64,000 nucleotides of DNA. Origin: DSVZ01 sp964568145 (GTDB lineage Bacteria > Verrucomicrobiota > Verrucomicrobiia > Limisphaerales > J093). The DNA lies in contig CAZMOZ010000021.1 in assembly GCA_964568145.1 (NCBI GenBank), positions 13,636 through 77,635 on the forward strand, read 5' to 3'. Position 1 is the first letter of the stretch. Each line of letters begins with the position of its first letter. The translations under genes and the position numbers were made by a program. Shown here one piece after another: positions 18,435-29,283 of the stretch. The notes under the pieces were generated by a model. It was given only the letters and a program-made list of their open reading frames with translations. It was not told the DNA's origin and did no database searches.

Positions 18435-19196
18435 ATGAAAATCCGCACCTTGATTCTCGAAGACGAACCGCAGGCACGCGCGGCCCTGACGGCCCTGTTG
18501 GGCCAGGAGCGGGACCTTGAACTCCTGGCACCGCCACGCACCGGCGCCGGCGGTTTTCAACACATCGCCCGGCTGCGGCCCGACCTGCTTTTCCTCGATG
18601 TGAGCGCCGGCGGCGAAGGCTCGCTCAAACTGATCGAGCCCTTCCGCCGGGAGGGCACGCCGTGCGTGATCGTCGTGGCCGCCTCGGCCCGGTACGCCCT
18701 GGCGGCCTTTGACGCCCAGGCCCTCGATTACCTCCTCAAGCCGCTGCAACCCGGCCGGCTCCGGCGTTCCCTGCAACGGGTGCGCGAGCACTTCCAGCTC
18801 CGCCTGGGCTCCCGCCTGAGCCCCGGGCGCCTGCGCCCGCTGGAGGACCTCGAATCCACGCCGCAATACCTCACCCGCGTCACCGTCAAACACCAGGACC
18901 GCGTGTTCTTCCTCCCCGTAGATCAAATTGACTGGGTGGAGGCCGAGGACAACTACGTGGTGCTCCACGCGGGCCGGCAACGGCACTTCCTGCGCCAGAC
19001 CCTCGGCGCCCTCGAAGCCTCGCTCAACCCCGGGCATTTCTGCCGTATCAGCCGCTCCGCGCTGGTGAACCTGGCGCGGCTGGCGGAGTTGCGGCCGCTG
19101 TTCAAGGGCGAGTACGTGGCCGTCCTGCGCGACGGTTCACGGCTGCCGATTACCCGCAGCGTCGAGGAACTGGAATCGCTCCTGAAATTCTCGTAG
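18435..19196 (+). CDS. Orphan LytTR-type response regulator
   Basis: This 253-residue protein has a receiver domain (about residues 3-115) and a LytTR DNA-binding domain (about 148-250). The receiver keeps the acidic pair E9/D10, the phospho-acceptor Asp55 in LLFLDVSAGG and the conserved lysine K102 in LLKPL. The loop after Asp55 is SAGGEG, without the usual Met-Pro, so signalling may be atypical. The LytTR half has VDQIDWVEAEDNYVVLH and RISRSALVNL, which match the family well. No histidine kinase is adjacent, so its input and target promoters are unknown. Confidence 0.9.
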   Translation: MKIRTLILEDEPQARAALTALLGQERDLELLAPPRTGAGGFQHIARLRPDLLFLDVSAGGEGSLKLIEPFRREGTPCVIVVAASARYALAAFDAQALDYLLKPLQPGRLRRSLQRVREHFQLRLGSRLSPGRLRPLEDLESTPQYLTRVTVKHQDRVFFLPVDQIDWVEAEDNYVVLHAGRQRHFLRQTLGALEASLNPGHFCRISRSALVNLARLAELRPLFKGEYVAVLRDGSRLPITRSVEELESLLKFS

Positions 19197-19283
19197 CGCC
19201 GGTTTTGCGCATGAACCGGGTTGTCAGGAGCGCGGACATTCTTGTCCGCCCTTGTCTCACCCCGAAAACCAAAGCAACCGCGG

Positions 19284-20801
19284 CTACGGCGTGGCCGGTG
19301 CCAACCGGCCCGGGAACTTCCGCCGCGGGTCCATGCGGTCGAGCAGCGCCGCGTCCGGACCGCCGCCAAACTGGGCCCAATACGCGGCCTTGAAGGGATT
19401 CACCGGCGGCCCCAGCGCCTCCTCGTTTTCCAGGCACGGCAGGATTTCCGCCCACCAGCGGTCGTACGCGGCGCGCAACTCCGCAACCACCCCGGGATGG
19501 TCGGCGATGACGTTTCGCGTCTCGGCGGGGTCGGCCGCCAGGTCGTAAAGCTCGGCGTTGTTCACCAGCCGGAAGCGCGCGTTGCGGATCGAGCACTGCC
19601 GGTGTTTCGCGGCGGCGGCCTGACCGTGTTCCCAACGGCCGACGTGGGTCACCAGCGTGCGGTCCGGCCAGGGCGCCTGCGGGTCCGCGAGCAAGGGCAG
19701 CAGGCTGCGGCCCTCGACCTGCCGTTCGACCTCCGGGCTGAGTTGCGCGCCGGCCAGGCCGGCCAGCGTGCGGAACACGTCCACGTGCGCGGCGAGTTGC
19801 GGGCGGTCGCCGGGCGCGAGCGTGCCCGGCCAGTGCCAGAAGGACGGCACGCGCGTCCCGCCCTGGTACGGTCCGCCTTTCATGCCGCGCATGCCGGCGT
19901 TGTACACCTCGCGCACCGAATGGCCGTTGTCCGTGAGGAAGATCGCCAGCGTGTGGGACTCGATCCGCAGGTCGCGCAGCCGCGCCAGCAGCCGGCCGAC
20001 GTTTTCGTCAATGTTCGCGATCATCGCGTAGTAGGCGACGGCGTTCGTGGAAAGTCCCTTGTCCCGGTAAGGCGCCTCGCAGGCCGGGCCCGGGCTGATG
20101 AACGGGTCGTGCGGCGCATTGGGCGTGATGCAGGCAAAGAACGGCCGGCCGGCCGCGCGCTGGGCCTCGATCCACGCCAGCGCCTGGCTGAAGAACACAT
20201 CGGTGCAATAGCCGCGGGTCTTCACGAACCGGCCGTTGTGGCGGATGGCGGGATCGAAGTAGCCGTTGTCCGGCGCGTCGCCGCAACTGCCCGGAAAGGT
20301 CTGGCCGATGCCGCCGCCACCGTGGATGAAGACCTCGTCGAAGCCGCGCCGGCCGGGCTGGTAGGCGTCTTCGTCGCCGAGATGCCACTTGCCGAAGATG
20401 CCGGTGGCGTAACCGGCGGACCGTAGCACCTGCGCCACAGTGGTGGCCTTGGGCGTCAGCCGCTCGCGCTCGAAGATGGTGTGCGTGACACCGTTCTTGA
20501 ACTCGTGCCGGCCGGTCAGCAGCGCGGAACGTGTGGGCGCGCATGTCGGGCTGACGTGGAAGTCGGTGAACCGCACGCTGGCGGCGTGCAGGCGGTCCAG
20601 GTGCGGAGTTTGCAGAATTGGGTTGCCGTGCGCGCCGATCTCGCCGTAGCCCTGATCGTCGGTCATGACCAGCACGATGTTCGGCCGGCGGCCGGCGAGG
20701 TCGGCGGTCCAACCGCAAGCCAGCGCGAGCAGCAGGCCGCAGGCGGCCGCGAAGCGCCGGACGGCGGAGCCGGCGCGGTCAGTGCGGAAGCGTGTTTTCA
20801 T
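19284..20801 (-). CDS. Arylsulfatase-type sulfatase (secreted)
   Basis: This 505-residue type I sulfatase starts at ATG 20801 and has a hydrophobic export segment at residues 16-36. The metal-binding Asp pair is in MTDDQGYGE (D48/D49). The sulfatase signature is CAPTRSALLTGR, where Cys87 would be matured to formylglycine by a sulfatase-modifying enzyme not seen in this window. GKWHLGDEDAY and FLTDNGHS are further conserved active-site segments. It should remove sulfate esters in the periplasm or outside the cell. The substrate is unknown. The second sulfatase gene ends 195 bp upstream on the same strand, so the two may share a polysaccharide or glycosaminoglycan substrate. Confidence 0.93.
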   Translation of the reverse strand: MKTRFRTDRAGSAVRRFAAACGLLLALACGWTADLAGRRPNIVLVMTDDQGYGEIGAHGNPILQTPHLDRLHAASVRFTDFHVSPTCAPTRSALLTGRHEFKNGVTHTIFERERLTPKATTVAQVLRSAGYATGIFGKWHLGDEDAYQPGRRGFDEVFIHGGGGIGQTFPGSCGDAPDNGYFDPAIRHNGRFVKTRGYCTDVFFSQALAWIEAQRAAGRPFFACITPNAPHDPFISPGPACEAPYRDKGLSTNAVAYYAMIANIDENVGRLLARLRDLRIESHTLAIFLTDNGHSVREVYNAGMRGMKGGPYQGGTRVPSFWHWPGTLAPGDRPQLAAHVDVFRTLAGLAGAQLSPEVERQVEGRSLLPLLADPQAPWPDRTLVTHVGRWEHGQAAAAKHRQCSIRNARFRLVNNAELYDLAADPAETRNVIADHPGVVAELRAAYDRWWAEILPCLENEEALGPPVNPFKAAYWAQFGGGPDAALLDRMDPRRKFPGRLAPATP

Positions 20802-20996
20802 GGCGGGTCGGCAATGGTGGGTCGCCTCTCGCTGAGAGGCGACCGTCCGGCTTCTGAGCCAGAGGCCGGTTGCCGGGGGACGCGGGCGGGTCGCCCGCGC
20901 GACAACCGCAGGCGAGGACGCCTGCGCCACCGCTGCCCGACCGGTGTTGGCAGGAAACCAAGCTGCACCCCCAGCACTCATGCGCCCTGTTTCCGC
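20802..20996. repeat. Spacer repeat between the two sulfatase genes
   Basis: Positions 20876-20935 contain GCGGGCGGGTCGCCCGCGCG followed by a CAGGCGAGGACGCCTGCGCC palindrome. A relative lies at 22838-22885. No gene or clear promoter is seen. Confidence 0.5.
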
Positions 20997-22652
20997 TCAG
21001 CGGTTGTTCGCGGGTTGGGCTGGCAACGGCCGGCCCGAGGCCTCGGGCGGGTCCTGCCCGGGCACTTCGAGTTCCGCACGCAAGCGGGCCAACTCCGCTT
21101 CGAGCTGCCGCTGCACCTTCGCGTACCGGCGTTCGCCGAAGACGCTGCGCAGTTCATGCGGGTCGCGCTTCCGGTCGAACAGCTCCCAGTAATCGCAGTC
21201 CTCGGCCCGGAAGCGGACCAGCTTGTAGCGGTCGGTCACGACCCCGTAATGCGGCCGGACGCGATGCGGCACCGGCCATTCGTAGTACTGGTAGTAAAAG
21301 CTGGCGCGCCAGTCCGGCGGCGTGCGCCCGCGCAAAATCGGCAGCAGGCTCCGACCCTGCATTTCGGCGGGCACGGACAGCCCGGCGGCCTCGAGAAAGG
21401 TCGGCGCGAAATCGAGCACGGAGACGAGATCGCGGTTCGCCCGGCCGGGCTTCGCCACGCCGGGCCAGCGCAGCAAAAACGGCGTGCGCAGCGATTCCTC
21501 GAAAATCCACCGCTTGTCGAACCAGCCGTGCTCGCCCAGGTAGAACCCCTGGTCGCTCGCGTACACCACGATGGTGTTGTCTGCCAGGCCCTCGCGGTCC
21601 AGGTAATCGAGCAGGCGCGCGACGCTTTCGTCCACGGCCTTGAGGCAGCCGAGGTAGTCGTGCAGGTAGCGCTGGTATTTCCAGCGCACCAGGTCCGGGC
21701 CGGTGAGGTTCGCGGCGCGGAAGGCGGCGTTGCGCGGCTCGTAGTACGCGTCCCAAACCTTCCGCTGCCCGGGCGTGAGCTGGGCGGGCGGCACCAGCTT
21801 CAGGTCGCGGTCGTTCATCGTCCTCGCGATGGTCATCTCCTGGTCGCGCTCCGCCAGGCCGCGGCCGGCGTAATCGTCGAAGAGTGTTTGGGGCTCGGGA
21901 TACTTGCGGTCGCCGTTGTGGTCGAGGTGGCGAAGCGCGGGCTCCCATTCACGGTGCGGCGCCTTGTGCTGGGTCATGAGCAGGAACGGGCGTGACTTGT
22001 CGCGGTTCTTCAGCCAGTCGAGCGACAGCTCGGTGATGAGGTCGGTCACGTAGCCGTCGAGTTTCACGCGCTGGCCGTTCCGGATCATCGGCGGGTTGTA
22101 GTACACGCCCTGGCCGGGGAGGATCTGCCAGAAGTCGAAGCCGGTCGGGTCGCTCACCAGATGCCACTTGCCGATGAGCGCGGTCTGGTAACCGGCGGCC
22201 TGGAGGAGCTTCGGGAACGTCGTCTGCGTGCCGTCGAAGCGGCTGTTCGCGTTGTTGTAGAACCCGTTTTTGTGCGAGTACTTGCCGGTCAGGACGGTGG
22301 CGCGCACCGGCCCGCAGATGGAATTGGGCACCAGACAGCGGTCGAAGCGGATGCCCTCGCGGGCCAGCCGGTCAATGCCCGGCGTCCGCAGCAGCTTCCG
22401 GCTGTCGCCGTACGCGCTGATCGCCTGGTACGCGTGGTCGTCCGAGAAAATGAACAGGATGTTCGGCCGGCTGGCGGCCTGAAGCGCGAGGCCTGGCGGC
22501 AAGGCAAGCGCCGCGAACAGGACCGCAACAAGGTGCGGCGCGAAACTGTTTCCAGGCGAGAACCACCGGCGGATTGGCCGGCATGCCCGCGTGGCGGCGG
22601 AGCACGACCGGGGCTGGTCGGCTGGCGAGGCACCTTGAGCGAGTGTCTTCAT
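20997..22652 (-). CDS. Sulfatase (secreted)
   Basis: This 551-residue type I sulfatase has a hydrophobic export segment at about residues 40-60, preceded by a basic, repeat-like N terminus. A start later than the ATG at 22652 is therefore possible. The metal site is FIFSDDHAYQ (D71/D72). The active-site signature is NSICGPVRATVLTGKYSH, with Cys113 as the formylglycine precursor. GKWHLVSDPTGFDFW and VVYASDQGFYLGEHGWFDKR are conserved catalytic-site segments. It differs clearly in sequence from its neighbour, so the pair is not a recent duplication. It is likely an exported polysaccharide sulfatase with unknown substrate. Confidence 0.93.
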   Translation of the reverse strand: MKTLAQGASPADQPRSCSAATRACRPIRRWFSPGNSFAPHLVAVLFAALALPPGLALQAASRPNILFIFSDDHAYQAISAYGDSRKLLRTPGIDRLAREGIRFDRCLVPNSICGPVRATVLTGKYSHKNGFYNNANSRFDGTQTTFPKLLQAAGYQTALIGKWHLVSDPTGFDFWQILPGQGVYYNPPMIRNGQRVKLDGYVTDLITELSLDWLKNRDKSRPFLLMTQHKAPHREWEPALRHLDHNGDRKYPEPQTLFDDYAGRGLAERDQEMTIARTMNDRDLKLVPPAQLTPGQRKVWDAYYEPRNAAFRAANLTGPDLVRWKYQRYLHDYLGCLKAVDESVARLLDYLDREGLADNTIVVYASDQGFYLGEHGWFDKRWIFEESLRTPFLLRWPGVAKPGRANRDLVSVLDFAPTFLEAAGLSVPAEMQGRSLLPILRGRTPPDWRASFYYQYYEWPVPHRVRPHYGVVTDRYKLVRFRAEDCDYWELFDRKRDPHELRSVFGERRYAKVQRQLEAELARLRAELEVPGQDPPEASGRPLPAQPANNR

Positions 22653-23053
22653 GGGGAGCGTGTGCGCGGGACTTTGCGGCAGGCGGCTGGCCGTGGCAAT
22701 CCAGTTGTGCGGGACGGACGCGGCGGGAGGCGCAGCTCACTTTGGCGCCGGTCCGGCCGTGACGTGGTGGGGCGAGACTCCGTCGAGCCCTGCAATCAGC
22801 GGGGCGCGGACGGCCGCGTCCGCAGCGGGCGCGGGCGGGTCGCACGGCGACACGGCCACAGGCGGGGTCGCCTGTGCCGCGGCGGCAGCGGAAAAGTTGG
22901 TTTGACTCGGGGGCGTCTTTTGCTACCCTGCGACCAGCTTAAAGAGCAGTTGGTGTCCTTGAAGACAGATGTCCGTGTTCGTGTCAGTCGGCTTCGACGG
23001 TTCTGCGAGTGCAGCATCTCCCTTCCTGTCTCTTTGAGTTCAACCCCCAACCT
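22653..23053. other. Repeat-bearing divergent spacer and leader of the RRM gene
   Basis: This spacer separates the divergent sulfatase and RRM genes. Positions 22741-22793 are a family-2 repeat (GCCGGTCCGGCC, then GGGGCGAGACTCCGTCGAGC). Positions 22838-22885 hold the GC palindrome also seen between the sulfatases. The last 120 bp form a long leader for the RRM gene behind the promoter candidate at 22902-22929. Confidence 0.6.
22902..22929 (+). promoter_or_regulatory. Candidate sigma-70 promoter for the RRM protein
   Basis: TTGACT at 22902-22907 and TACCCT at 22924-22929 are separated by 16 bp. Transcription would give a 5' leader of more than 110 nt before the ATG at 23054. Long leaders are common on cold-responsive RNA-binding protein genes, so post-transcriptional control is possible. 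Confidence 0.4.
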
Positions 23054-23371
23054 ATGAGTGATTGCAGACTGTTTGTCGGTAACATCTCTTACCGCACGCT
23101 GGAGTCTGATCTGCAGGACCTGTTCTCCCAAGCTGGCGTGGTGACGTCCTGCAGCTTGATGCTCGACAAATTCACCGGCAAATCGCGCGGGTTCGCGTTT
23201 GTCGAGTACGCCACGGCGCAGGAGGCGGCCAAGGCGGTGGAGATGTTCAACGGCAAGGAACTTCAAGGGCGCCCGCTGACCGTCAACATCGCCCGGCCCC
23301 GCGAGGATCGTCCGCCGCGCGAGCCGCGCGGGGACCGTCTGCCCCGCGGCGAGCGGCAGCAACAATACTGA
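23054..23371 (+). CDS. RRM-domain RNA-binding protein
   Basis: This 105-residue protein consists of one RNA recognition motif (residues 4-82) and a short Arg/Pro-rich tail. RNP2 is LFVGNI (residues 6-11) and RNP1 is KSRGFAFV (residues 43-50), with the aromatic residues used to stack on RNA bases intact. The layout matches the small bacterial glycine- or arginine-tailed RRM proteins known from cyanobacteria and other phyla, some induced by cold. It should bind single-stranded RNA in the cytoplasm. The RNA targets are unknown. It stands alone between divergent and convergent neighbours. Confidence 0.93.
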   Translation: MSDCRLFVGNISYRTLESDLQDLFSQAGVVTSCSLMLDKFTGKSRGFAFVEYATAQEAAKAVEMFNGKELQGRPLTVNIARPREDRPPREPRGDRLPRGERQQQY

Positions 23372-23691
23372 GCGCGGTTGGCCGCGGCGGGAGCTGGGGG
23401 CAAAGGGGGACTGCAATGTTTTGACACGGTGGCCAGGCAGCGCGCGGAGTCTTCCGCCTACCCGGTCGAAGTCGTGTAGTACTCCGCCGTGTGTCGGCGC
23501 AATGCCGCGTCCGGTGTTGCTGGTCGGCAAATACCATTTTCCCCCGGCAGGCTGCCGCGTGGCAAAGCCGGGGTCCTTCACAGGGGGTGTCCCTGCGCGC
23601 AAGCTGGCGGTGAGCCGGATTCGATGAAGCGGGGCTCGACGAAGGGTTCGACGGCATCTCGCCCCACCACAAACCGCGCAGTTTTCGCGCC
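23372..23691. other. Gene-free spacer between convergent RRM and TonB receptor genes
   Basis: I find no gene here. Positions about 23629-23672 form a reversed family-2 repeat (GGGGCTCGACGAAGG...CTCGCCCCACC). The remainder is GC-rich, with no confident terminator for either convergent gene. Confidence 0.5.
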
Positions 23692-25887
<2,196 letters not shown>

Positions 25888-26167
25888 GGCTGCCGATTGT
25901 TTGAGTCTCGCTGGTGGCGACAAGCCAAAACCAGGCATGGCTGAATTTCCTGCTGGTCCCACCTTGGCGCGGCGGGGCGAGACATCCGCGCAGGCGGGAT
26001 GCAGCTTTGGCACGTGGTTCGTGGAGAGCGGATGCCGGATGCCGGACTTCGACCTTCGGACTTCGGACTTTGAGCTTTGAACTTTGAACTTGGGACTTTC
26101 CCACCGCCAACACCCGGCTTGCGGACAGCGGCCGGCCTGCGGCAAGCTCCGCCCAACTTCACATCAC
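25888..26167. repeat. Divergent spacer with heptad array
   Basis: Positions about 26040-26100 are an array of degenerate heptads (GACTTCGACCTTCGGACTTC, then TTTGAGCTTTGAACTTTGAA). A degenerate family-2 core (GGCGGGGCGAGACATCC) lies near 25968. No riboswitch or clear operator is visible for the flanking receptor or hydrolase genes. Confidence 0.65.
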
Positions 26168-27169
26168 ATGAAACGCATCAATCGTCGTCAGGCCGGGCTC
26201 GTCATGTTCGGCGCCTTCGCACTGCTGGCCGCCTGGGTGTTTGCCACCAGCCTGTCCGTCCAGGCCGGCGAGGCCGCGCGGCCGCGGATTCCCGTCATTC
26301 TCGACACCGACATCGGCGACGACATTGACGACACCTGGGCGCTGGCGCTGGCGCTCAAGTGCCCGGAGTTCGACGTGAAGCTGATCGTCGGCGACCACGG
26401 CAAGCCGCTGTATCGGACCCAGTTGATCGCCAAGTTCCTCGAACGCGCCGGCCGCACAGACATCCCCATCGGCATGGCGCTGGACACGCGGATGCACGGC
26501 GGCGGCCGGCAGTCAGCCTGGGTGACCGACTACAACGTGAACCGCTATCCGGGCCGGATTCATCCCGACGGCGTGCAGGCCATCATTGACACCATCCTGC
26601 AATCGCCGGAGCCGGTGACGGTGATCGGCATCGGCCCGGTGCCGAACCTGGAGGCGGCGTTGAAGCGCGAGCCGCGCATCGCGCAGCGGGCGCGCTTCGT
26701 GGGCATGCACGGCAGCGTGCGACGCGGCTACGGCAACAGCCCGCAACCGCACGCCGAGTACAACGTCAAGGAGGACGCCCCCGCCTGCCAGCGCGTGCTC
26801 AGCGCGGCATGGGACATCACCATCACGCCGCTCGACACCTGCGGGTTGATCCAACTCAAGGGCGCAGCGTACGCGCGCGTGCGCCAGGCGAACGACCCGG
26901 TCTGCCAGGCCATCATGGAAAACTACCGCATCTGGCTCGAGGCCGGCCAGAAAGCGCAGGCCGACACCCAGTCCAGCATCCTGTTCGACACCGTGGCCGT
27001 GTATCTGGCGCTGGAAAACCGCCTGTGCATGATGGAAGAACTCGGCATCCGCGTCACCGACGACGGGTTTACGGTGATTGACCCGGCCGCGAAGAAGATG
27101 CGCGTGGCCACCGCGTGGAAAGACCAGGCGGCGTTTGACCGCTGGCTGGTCTCGCGGCTGGCACCGTGA
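26168..27169 (+). CDS. Nucleoside hydrolase family protein (exported)
   Basis: This 333-residue protein has an N-terminal signal or anchor (about residues 9-35). It then has the inosine-uridine nucleoside hydrolase signature LDTDIGDDIDD (residues 45-55), whose aspartates bind the catalytic calcium ion. TVIGIGPVPNLEAAL and the histidine-bearing GMHGSVRRGY are further family segments. The reaction would be hydrolysis of an N-ribosidic bond. However, in this phylum exported relatives sit in carbohydrate contexts, so the true substrate is open. A family-1 palindrome begins directly after its stop codon and may terminate transcription. Confidence 0.88.
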   Translation: MKRINRRQAGLVMFGAFALLAAWVFATSLSVQAGEAARPRIPVILDTDIGDDIDDTWALALALKCPEFDVKLIVGDHGKPLYRTQLIAKFLERAGRTDIPIGMALDTRMHGGGRQSAWVTDYNVNRYPGRIHPDGVQAIIDTILQSPEPVTVIGIGPVPNLEAALKREPRIAQRARFVGMHGSVRRGYGNSPQPHAEYNVKEDAPACQRVLSAAWDITITPLDTCGLIQLKGAAYARVRQANDPVCQAIMENYRIWLEAGQKAQADTQSSILFDTVAVYLALENRLCMMEELGIRVTDDGFTVIDPAAKKMRVATAWKDQAAFDRWLVSRLAP

Positions 27170-27232
27170 ACCCGAAAACCGAAGTCGGGCAGGCGGAACG
27201 CACTGCGCTACGGCCAACTTCGGTTTGCAGGG
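27170..27232. repeat. Family-1 palindromic repeat, copy 3
   Basis: It starts at the base after the nucleoside hydrolase stop codon. Arms CCGAAAACCGAAGTCGG and CCAACTTCGGTTT flank the shared centre. The position and the stem suggest use as a terminator, which is inferred. Confidence 0.85.
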
Positions 27233-27379
27233 TGAACGGCTGACGCGGATCGTGGCAGCCCGAAGCTTGAAAGCCGAAGCCGGCAACCGAGACCCACCAC
27301 GACTTGGCCGGTGCGGGCAAAAAGCGTCCCGTTGAATGCTGGCTGCGTCTCGATAGCTACCTCCCGGCACGGATGCCTG

Positions 27380-27452
27380 GCCCAAACTCAGAAACTCAAA
27401 AACAGGGAAAGCCGGATGGCAGTCCGCTTTTCTGAGTTCCTGAGTTCCAAAC
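27380..27452. repeat. Gene-less inverted heptad element
   Basis: The left arm CCCAAACTCAGAAACTCAAA (27381-27400) and the right arm TTTTCTGAGTTCCTGAGTTC (27428-27447) are inverted copies with a few mismatches, around a spacer of roughly 25 nt. The unit is the same ACTCAGAAACTCAGAA heptad pair that bounds the GxxExxY gene at 51415-51867, but here nothing lies between the arms. Confidence 0.75.
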
Positions 27453-27691
27453 TGTTTGCCAGGCCGCGCCGGGACTTCCTCGATGCCTGCCCTTTATTTC
27501 CGTTTTGGCCTTTGGTCTTGCACCCCGCGCCCCGGCTGTGCGGTCAGACGCACATTTACAGCCGGCGTGGCGCGGACTACTTGCTATCTCAGTGTCGGGG
27601 GCAACCGCCCGGCGCGCCAACCGCGGGGTGATGCGGATGGCGCGAAAAGTTCACGGCTGTTGCCTGACCGGCATGGAAGCAACGTACCGTT

Positions 27692-28591
27692 ATGAAGATT
27701 CGCAATTCCAACGCGGACTGCCGGGCCCGGGGCGGCTTCACGCTCATCGAACTCCTGGTGGTCATTGCCATCATCGCCATTCTGGCCGGCATGTTGTTGC
27801 CGGCGCTGGCCCGGGCCAAGGCCAAGGCCACCGGCATCCTGTGCATGAACAACACCAAGCAGTTGATGCTGGCCAACCACATGTACCAGGGCGACAACAA
27901 CGACAAGTTCCCCGGCGCCTACCACGGGGGCTTCCAGCCCGGCGCCAACGCCCGGGAGCGTCCTTGGGTGACCGGGTGGCTGGACTGGGGTACCAGTTCG
28001 GACAACACTAACACGATCTTCCTGCTCGACCCGCGCTACGCGGTGCTGGCCAACTACTTCGCCAATGCAAAGAACATCTACAAATGTCCGGCCGACAAGT
28101 TTGTATCACCGCCCCAAAGAGCCCGGGGCTGGACCGAGCGGGTGCGCAGCGTGTCCGGGAACATCTACGTCGGCGAAGGCAACGGCTGGATGAGTCTCGG
28201 TGGCGGTCCCAGCGGCCCGAACAACCTCACCATGTACAAAGGCGCTGTCCGGGCTTCCGACCTCACCATTCCAGGGCCGACCGGCACTTGGGTGTACATG
28301 GACGAGCATCCGGACAGCATCAACGACGCCGGCGCGTTTCCGCCTAACAACGCCACGAACATCCCGGACGCGCCTTCGACGTACCACAACATGGCGGCGG
28401 GCTTCGCCTTCGCCGATGGTCACTCAGAGATTCACAAGTGGATCGGGCTGACCATGAAAAAAACCCGCTCAAGCGGAGGTCTGAACGGGGTGAATTTCGT
28501 GGCGCAGAACAATTTTGCCACTCCCGCGAGGGATCCGGATCTGAGTTGGTTCTCCAAGGCGTCTCCGCGGCACACGGAAGCGCATTTCTGA
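27692..28591 (+). CDS. Type II secretion pseudopilin-like protein (H-x9-DG)
   Basis: This 299-residue protein begins with a class III prepilin leader. Cleavage is expected between Gly15 and Phe16 in RGGFTLIELLVVIAIIAIL, with the conserved Glu at mature position 5. A hydrophobic helix leads to a globular part that ends with the H-x9-DG pattern (His232, Asp242-Gly243) of the abundant planctomycete/verrucomicrobial type II secretion-like proteins. A prepilin peptidase would process it, and it would sit in the inner membrane or a pseudopilus. Such proteins are highly multiplied in these genomes and individual roles are unknown. A strong terminator follows at 28650-28683. Confidence 0.9.
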   Translation: MKIRNSNADCRARGGFTLIELLVVIAIIAILAGMLLPALARAKAKATGILCMNNTKQLMLANHMYQGDNNDKFPGAYHGGFQPGANARERPWVTGWLDWGTSSDNTNTIFLLDPRYAVLANYFANAKNIYKCPADKFVSPPQRARGWTERVRSVSGNIYVGEGNGWMSLGGGPSGPNNLTMYKGAVRASDLTIPGPTGTWVYMDEHPDSINDAGAFPPNNATNIPDAPSTYHNMAAGFAFADGHSEIHKWIGLTMKKTRSSGGLNGVNFVAQNNFATPARDPDLSWFSKASPRHTEAHF

Positions 28592-28649
28592 GCCGCGCCA
28601 CTGCCGGGAGGTGGGTGGTTGCCCGTTTGGTTACACAGTGGGTTACGGT

Positions 28650-28683
28650 GGTTGGCCCGCCGTCCGGCGGGCCAACCTTTTTC
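28650..28683 (+). terminator. Rho-independent terminator after the pseudopilin gene
   Basis: A perfect 12-bp stem (GGTTGGCCCGCC at 28650-28661, GGCGGGCCAACC at 28666-28677, loop GTCC) is followed by a T run. Confidence 0.9.
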
Positions 28684-28915
28684 AGGCAACCCGCCGCCGG
28701 CATGTTGGGTGGCCGGCCGCCGCGTGGGCTTGCCGGGTCGTGACGGGATGGTCCAGGCTTCCAGCCAGCCCTGAGACCGGGCAGGCCGGAGGCCGGTGCC
28801 CTAATTTGGCCCCGCCAACTCAAGCCGGTTGCCTCCGCAGCCGGCGTGTGACCACATTCCAGCAAAGGCGCGAAACTGAGATGCACCGCTCTCGCTGTTC
28901 ATACCAATTGTGCCG

Positions 28916-28944
28916 TTGACACGTGCCCCCCCTTTTGGTTGCAT
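28916..28944 (+). promoter_or_regulatory. Candidate promoter of rplU-rpmA
   Basis: TTGACA at 28916-28921 and TTGCAT at 28939-28944 are separated by 17 bp. The -35 box is perfect and the -10 box is weak. A short leader of about 15 nt would precede the ATG at 28968. Confidence 0.5.
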
Positions 28945-28967
28945 CCTGCGCCTTTGACGTTCCGATT

Positions 28968-29279
28968 ATGTACGCAGTCCTAGCAACGGGCGGTAAGCAG
29001 TACCGCGTGGCGCCCGGCGACACGCTGGAGATCGAGAAACTCCCCGGCGAAGCCGGCCAGTCGGTCGTCTTCGACCAGGTGCTGCTGGTCAACAACGACG
29101 GCCAGATCGCGGTGGGCACGCCCACAGTCAGCGGTGCCAGCGTGGTGGCCGACGTGGTCGAGCACAAGCGCGGCGAGAAGGTCTGGGCGTTCAAGCTCAA
29201 GCGCCGGAAGGGCTACCGCAAGAAGATCGGCCACCGCCAGTCGCTCACCGTCGTGAAGGTCAAAGAGATCAAGTTCTGA
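28968..29279 (+). CDS. rplU: 50S ribosomal protein L21
   Basis: This 103-residue protein starts MYAVLATGGKQYRVAPGDTL and has the conserved VWAFKLKRRKGYRKKIGHRQ segment of L21, which binds 23S rRNA and contacts L20. The length is normal. The usual order rplU-rpmA-obg is conserved here, with rpmA starting 4 bp after this stop. The alternative upstream start at 28923 lies inside the promoter and is rejected. Confidence 0.97.
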   Translation: MYAVLATGGKQYRVAPGDTLEIEKLPGEAGQSVVFDQVLLVNNDGQIAVGTPTVSGASVVADVVEHKRGEKVWAFKLKRRKGYRKKIGHRQSLTVVKVKEIKF

Positions 29280-29283
29280 TTTT

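Larger units (their letters stand above)
27170..27691. other. Repeat-rich spacer upstream of the pseudopilin gene
   Basis: This 522-bp stretch holds the family-1 palindrome (27170-27232), the inverted heptad element at 27380-27452, and otherwise no recognisable gene. The last 100 bp before the pseudopilin ATG have no clear promoter or Shine-Dalgarno sequence. Confidence 0.6.
28592..28967. other. Spacer with terminator and rplU promoter
   Basis: The spacer has a strong terminator (28650-28683), about 230 bp of unremarkable GC-rich sequence, and a promoter candidate (28916-28944) just upstream of rplU. No gene is seen. Confidence 0.6.

Noticed and set aside
23372..23691. Possible cobalamin riboswitch near the TonB receptor
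   Set aside because: The spacer is downstream of the receptor gene, and I could not find a convincing B12 box or the conserved core helices on either strand.
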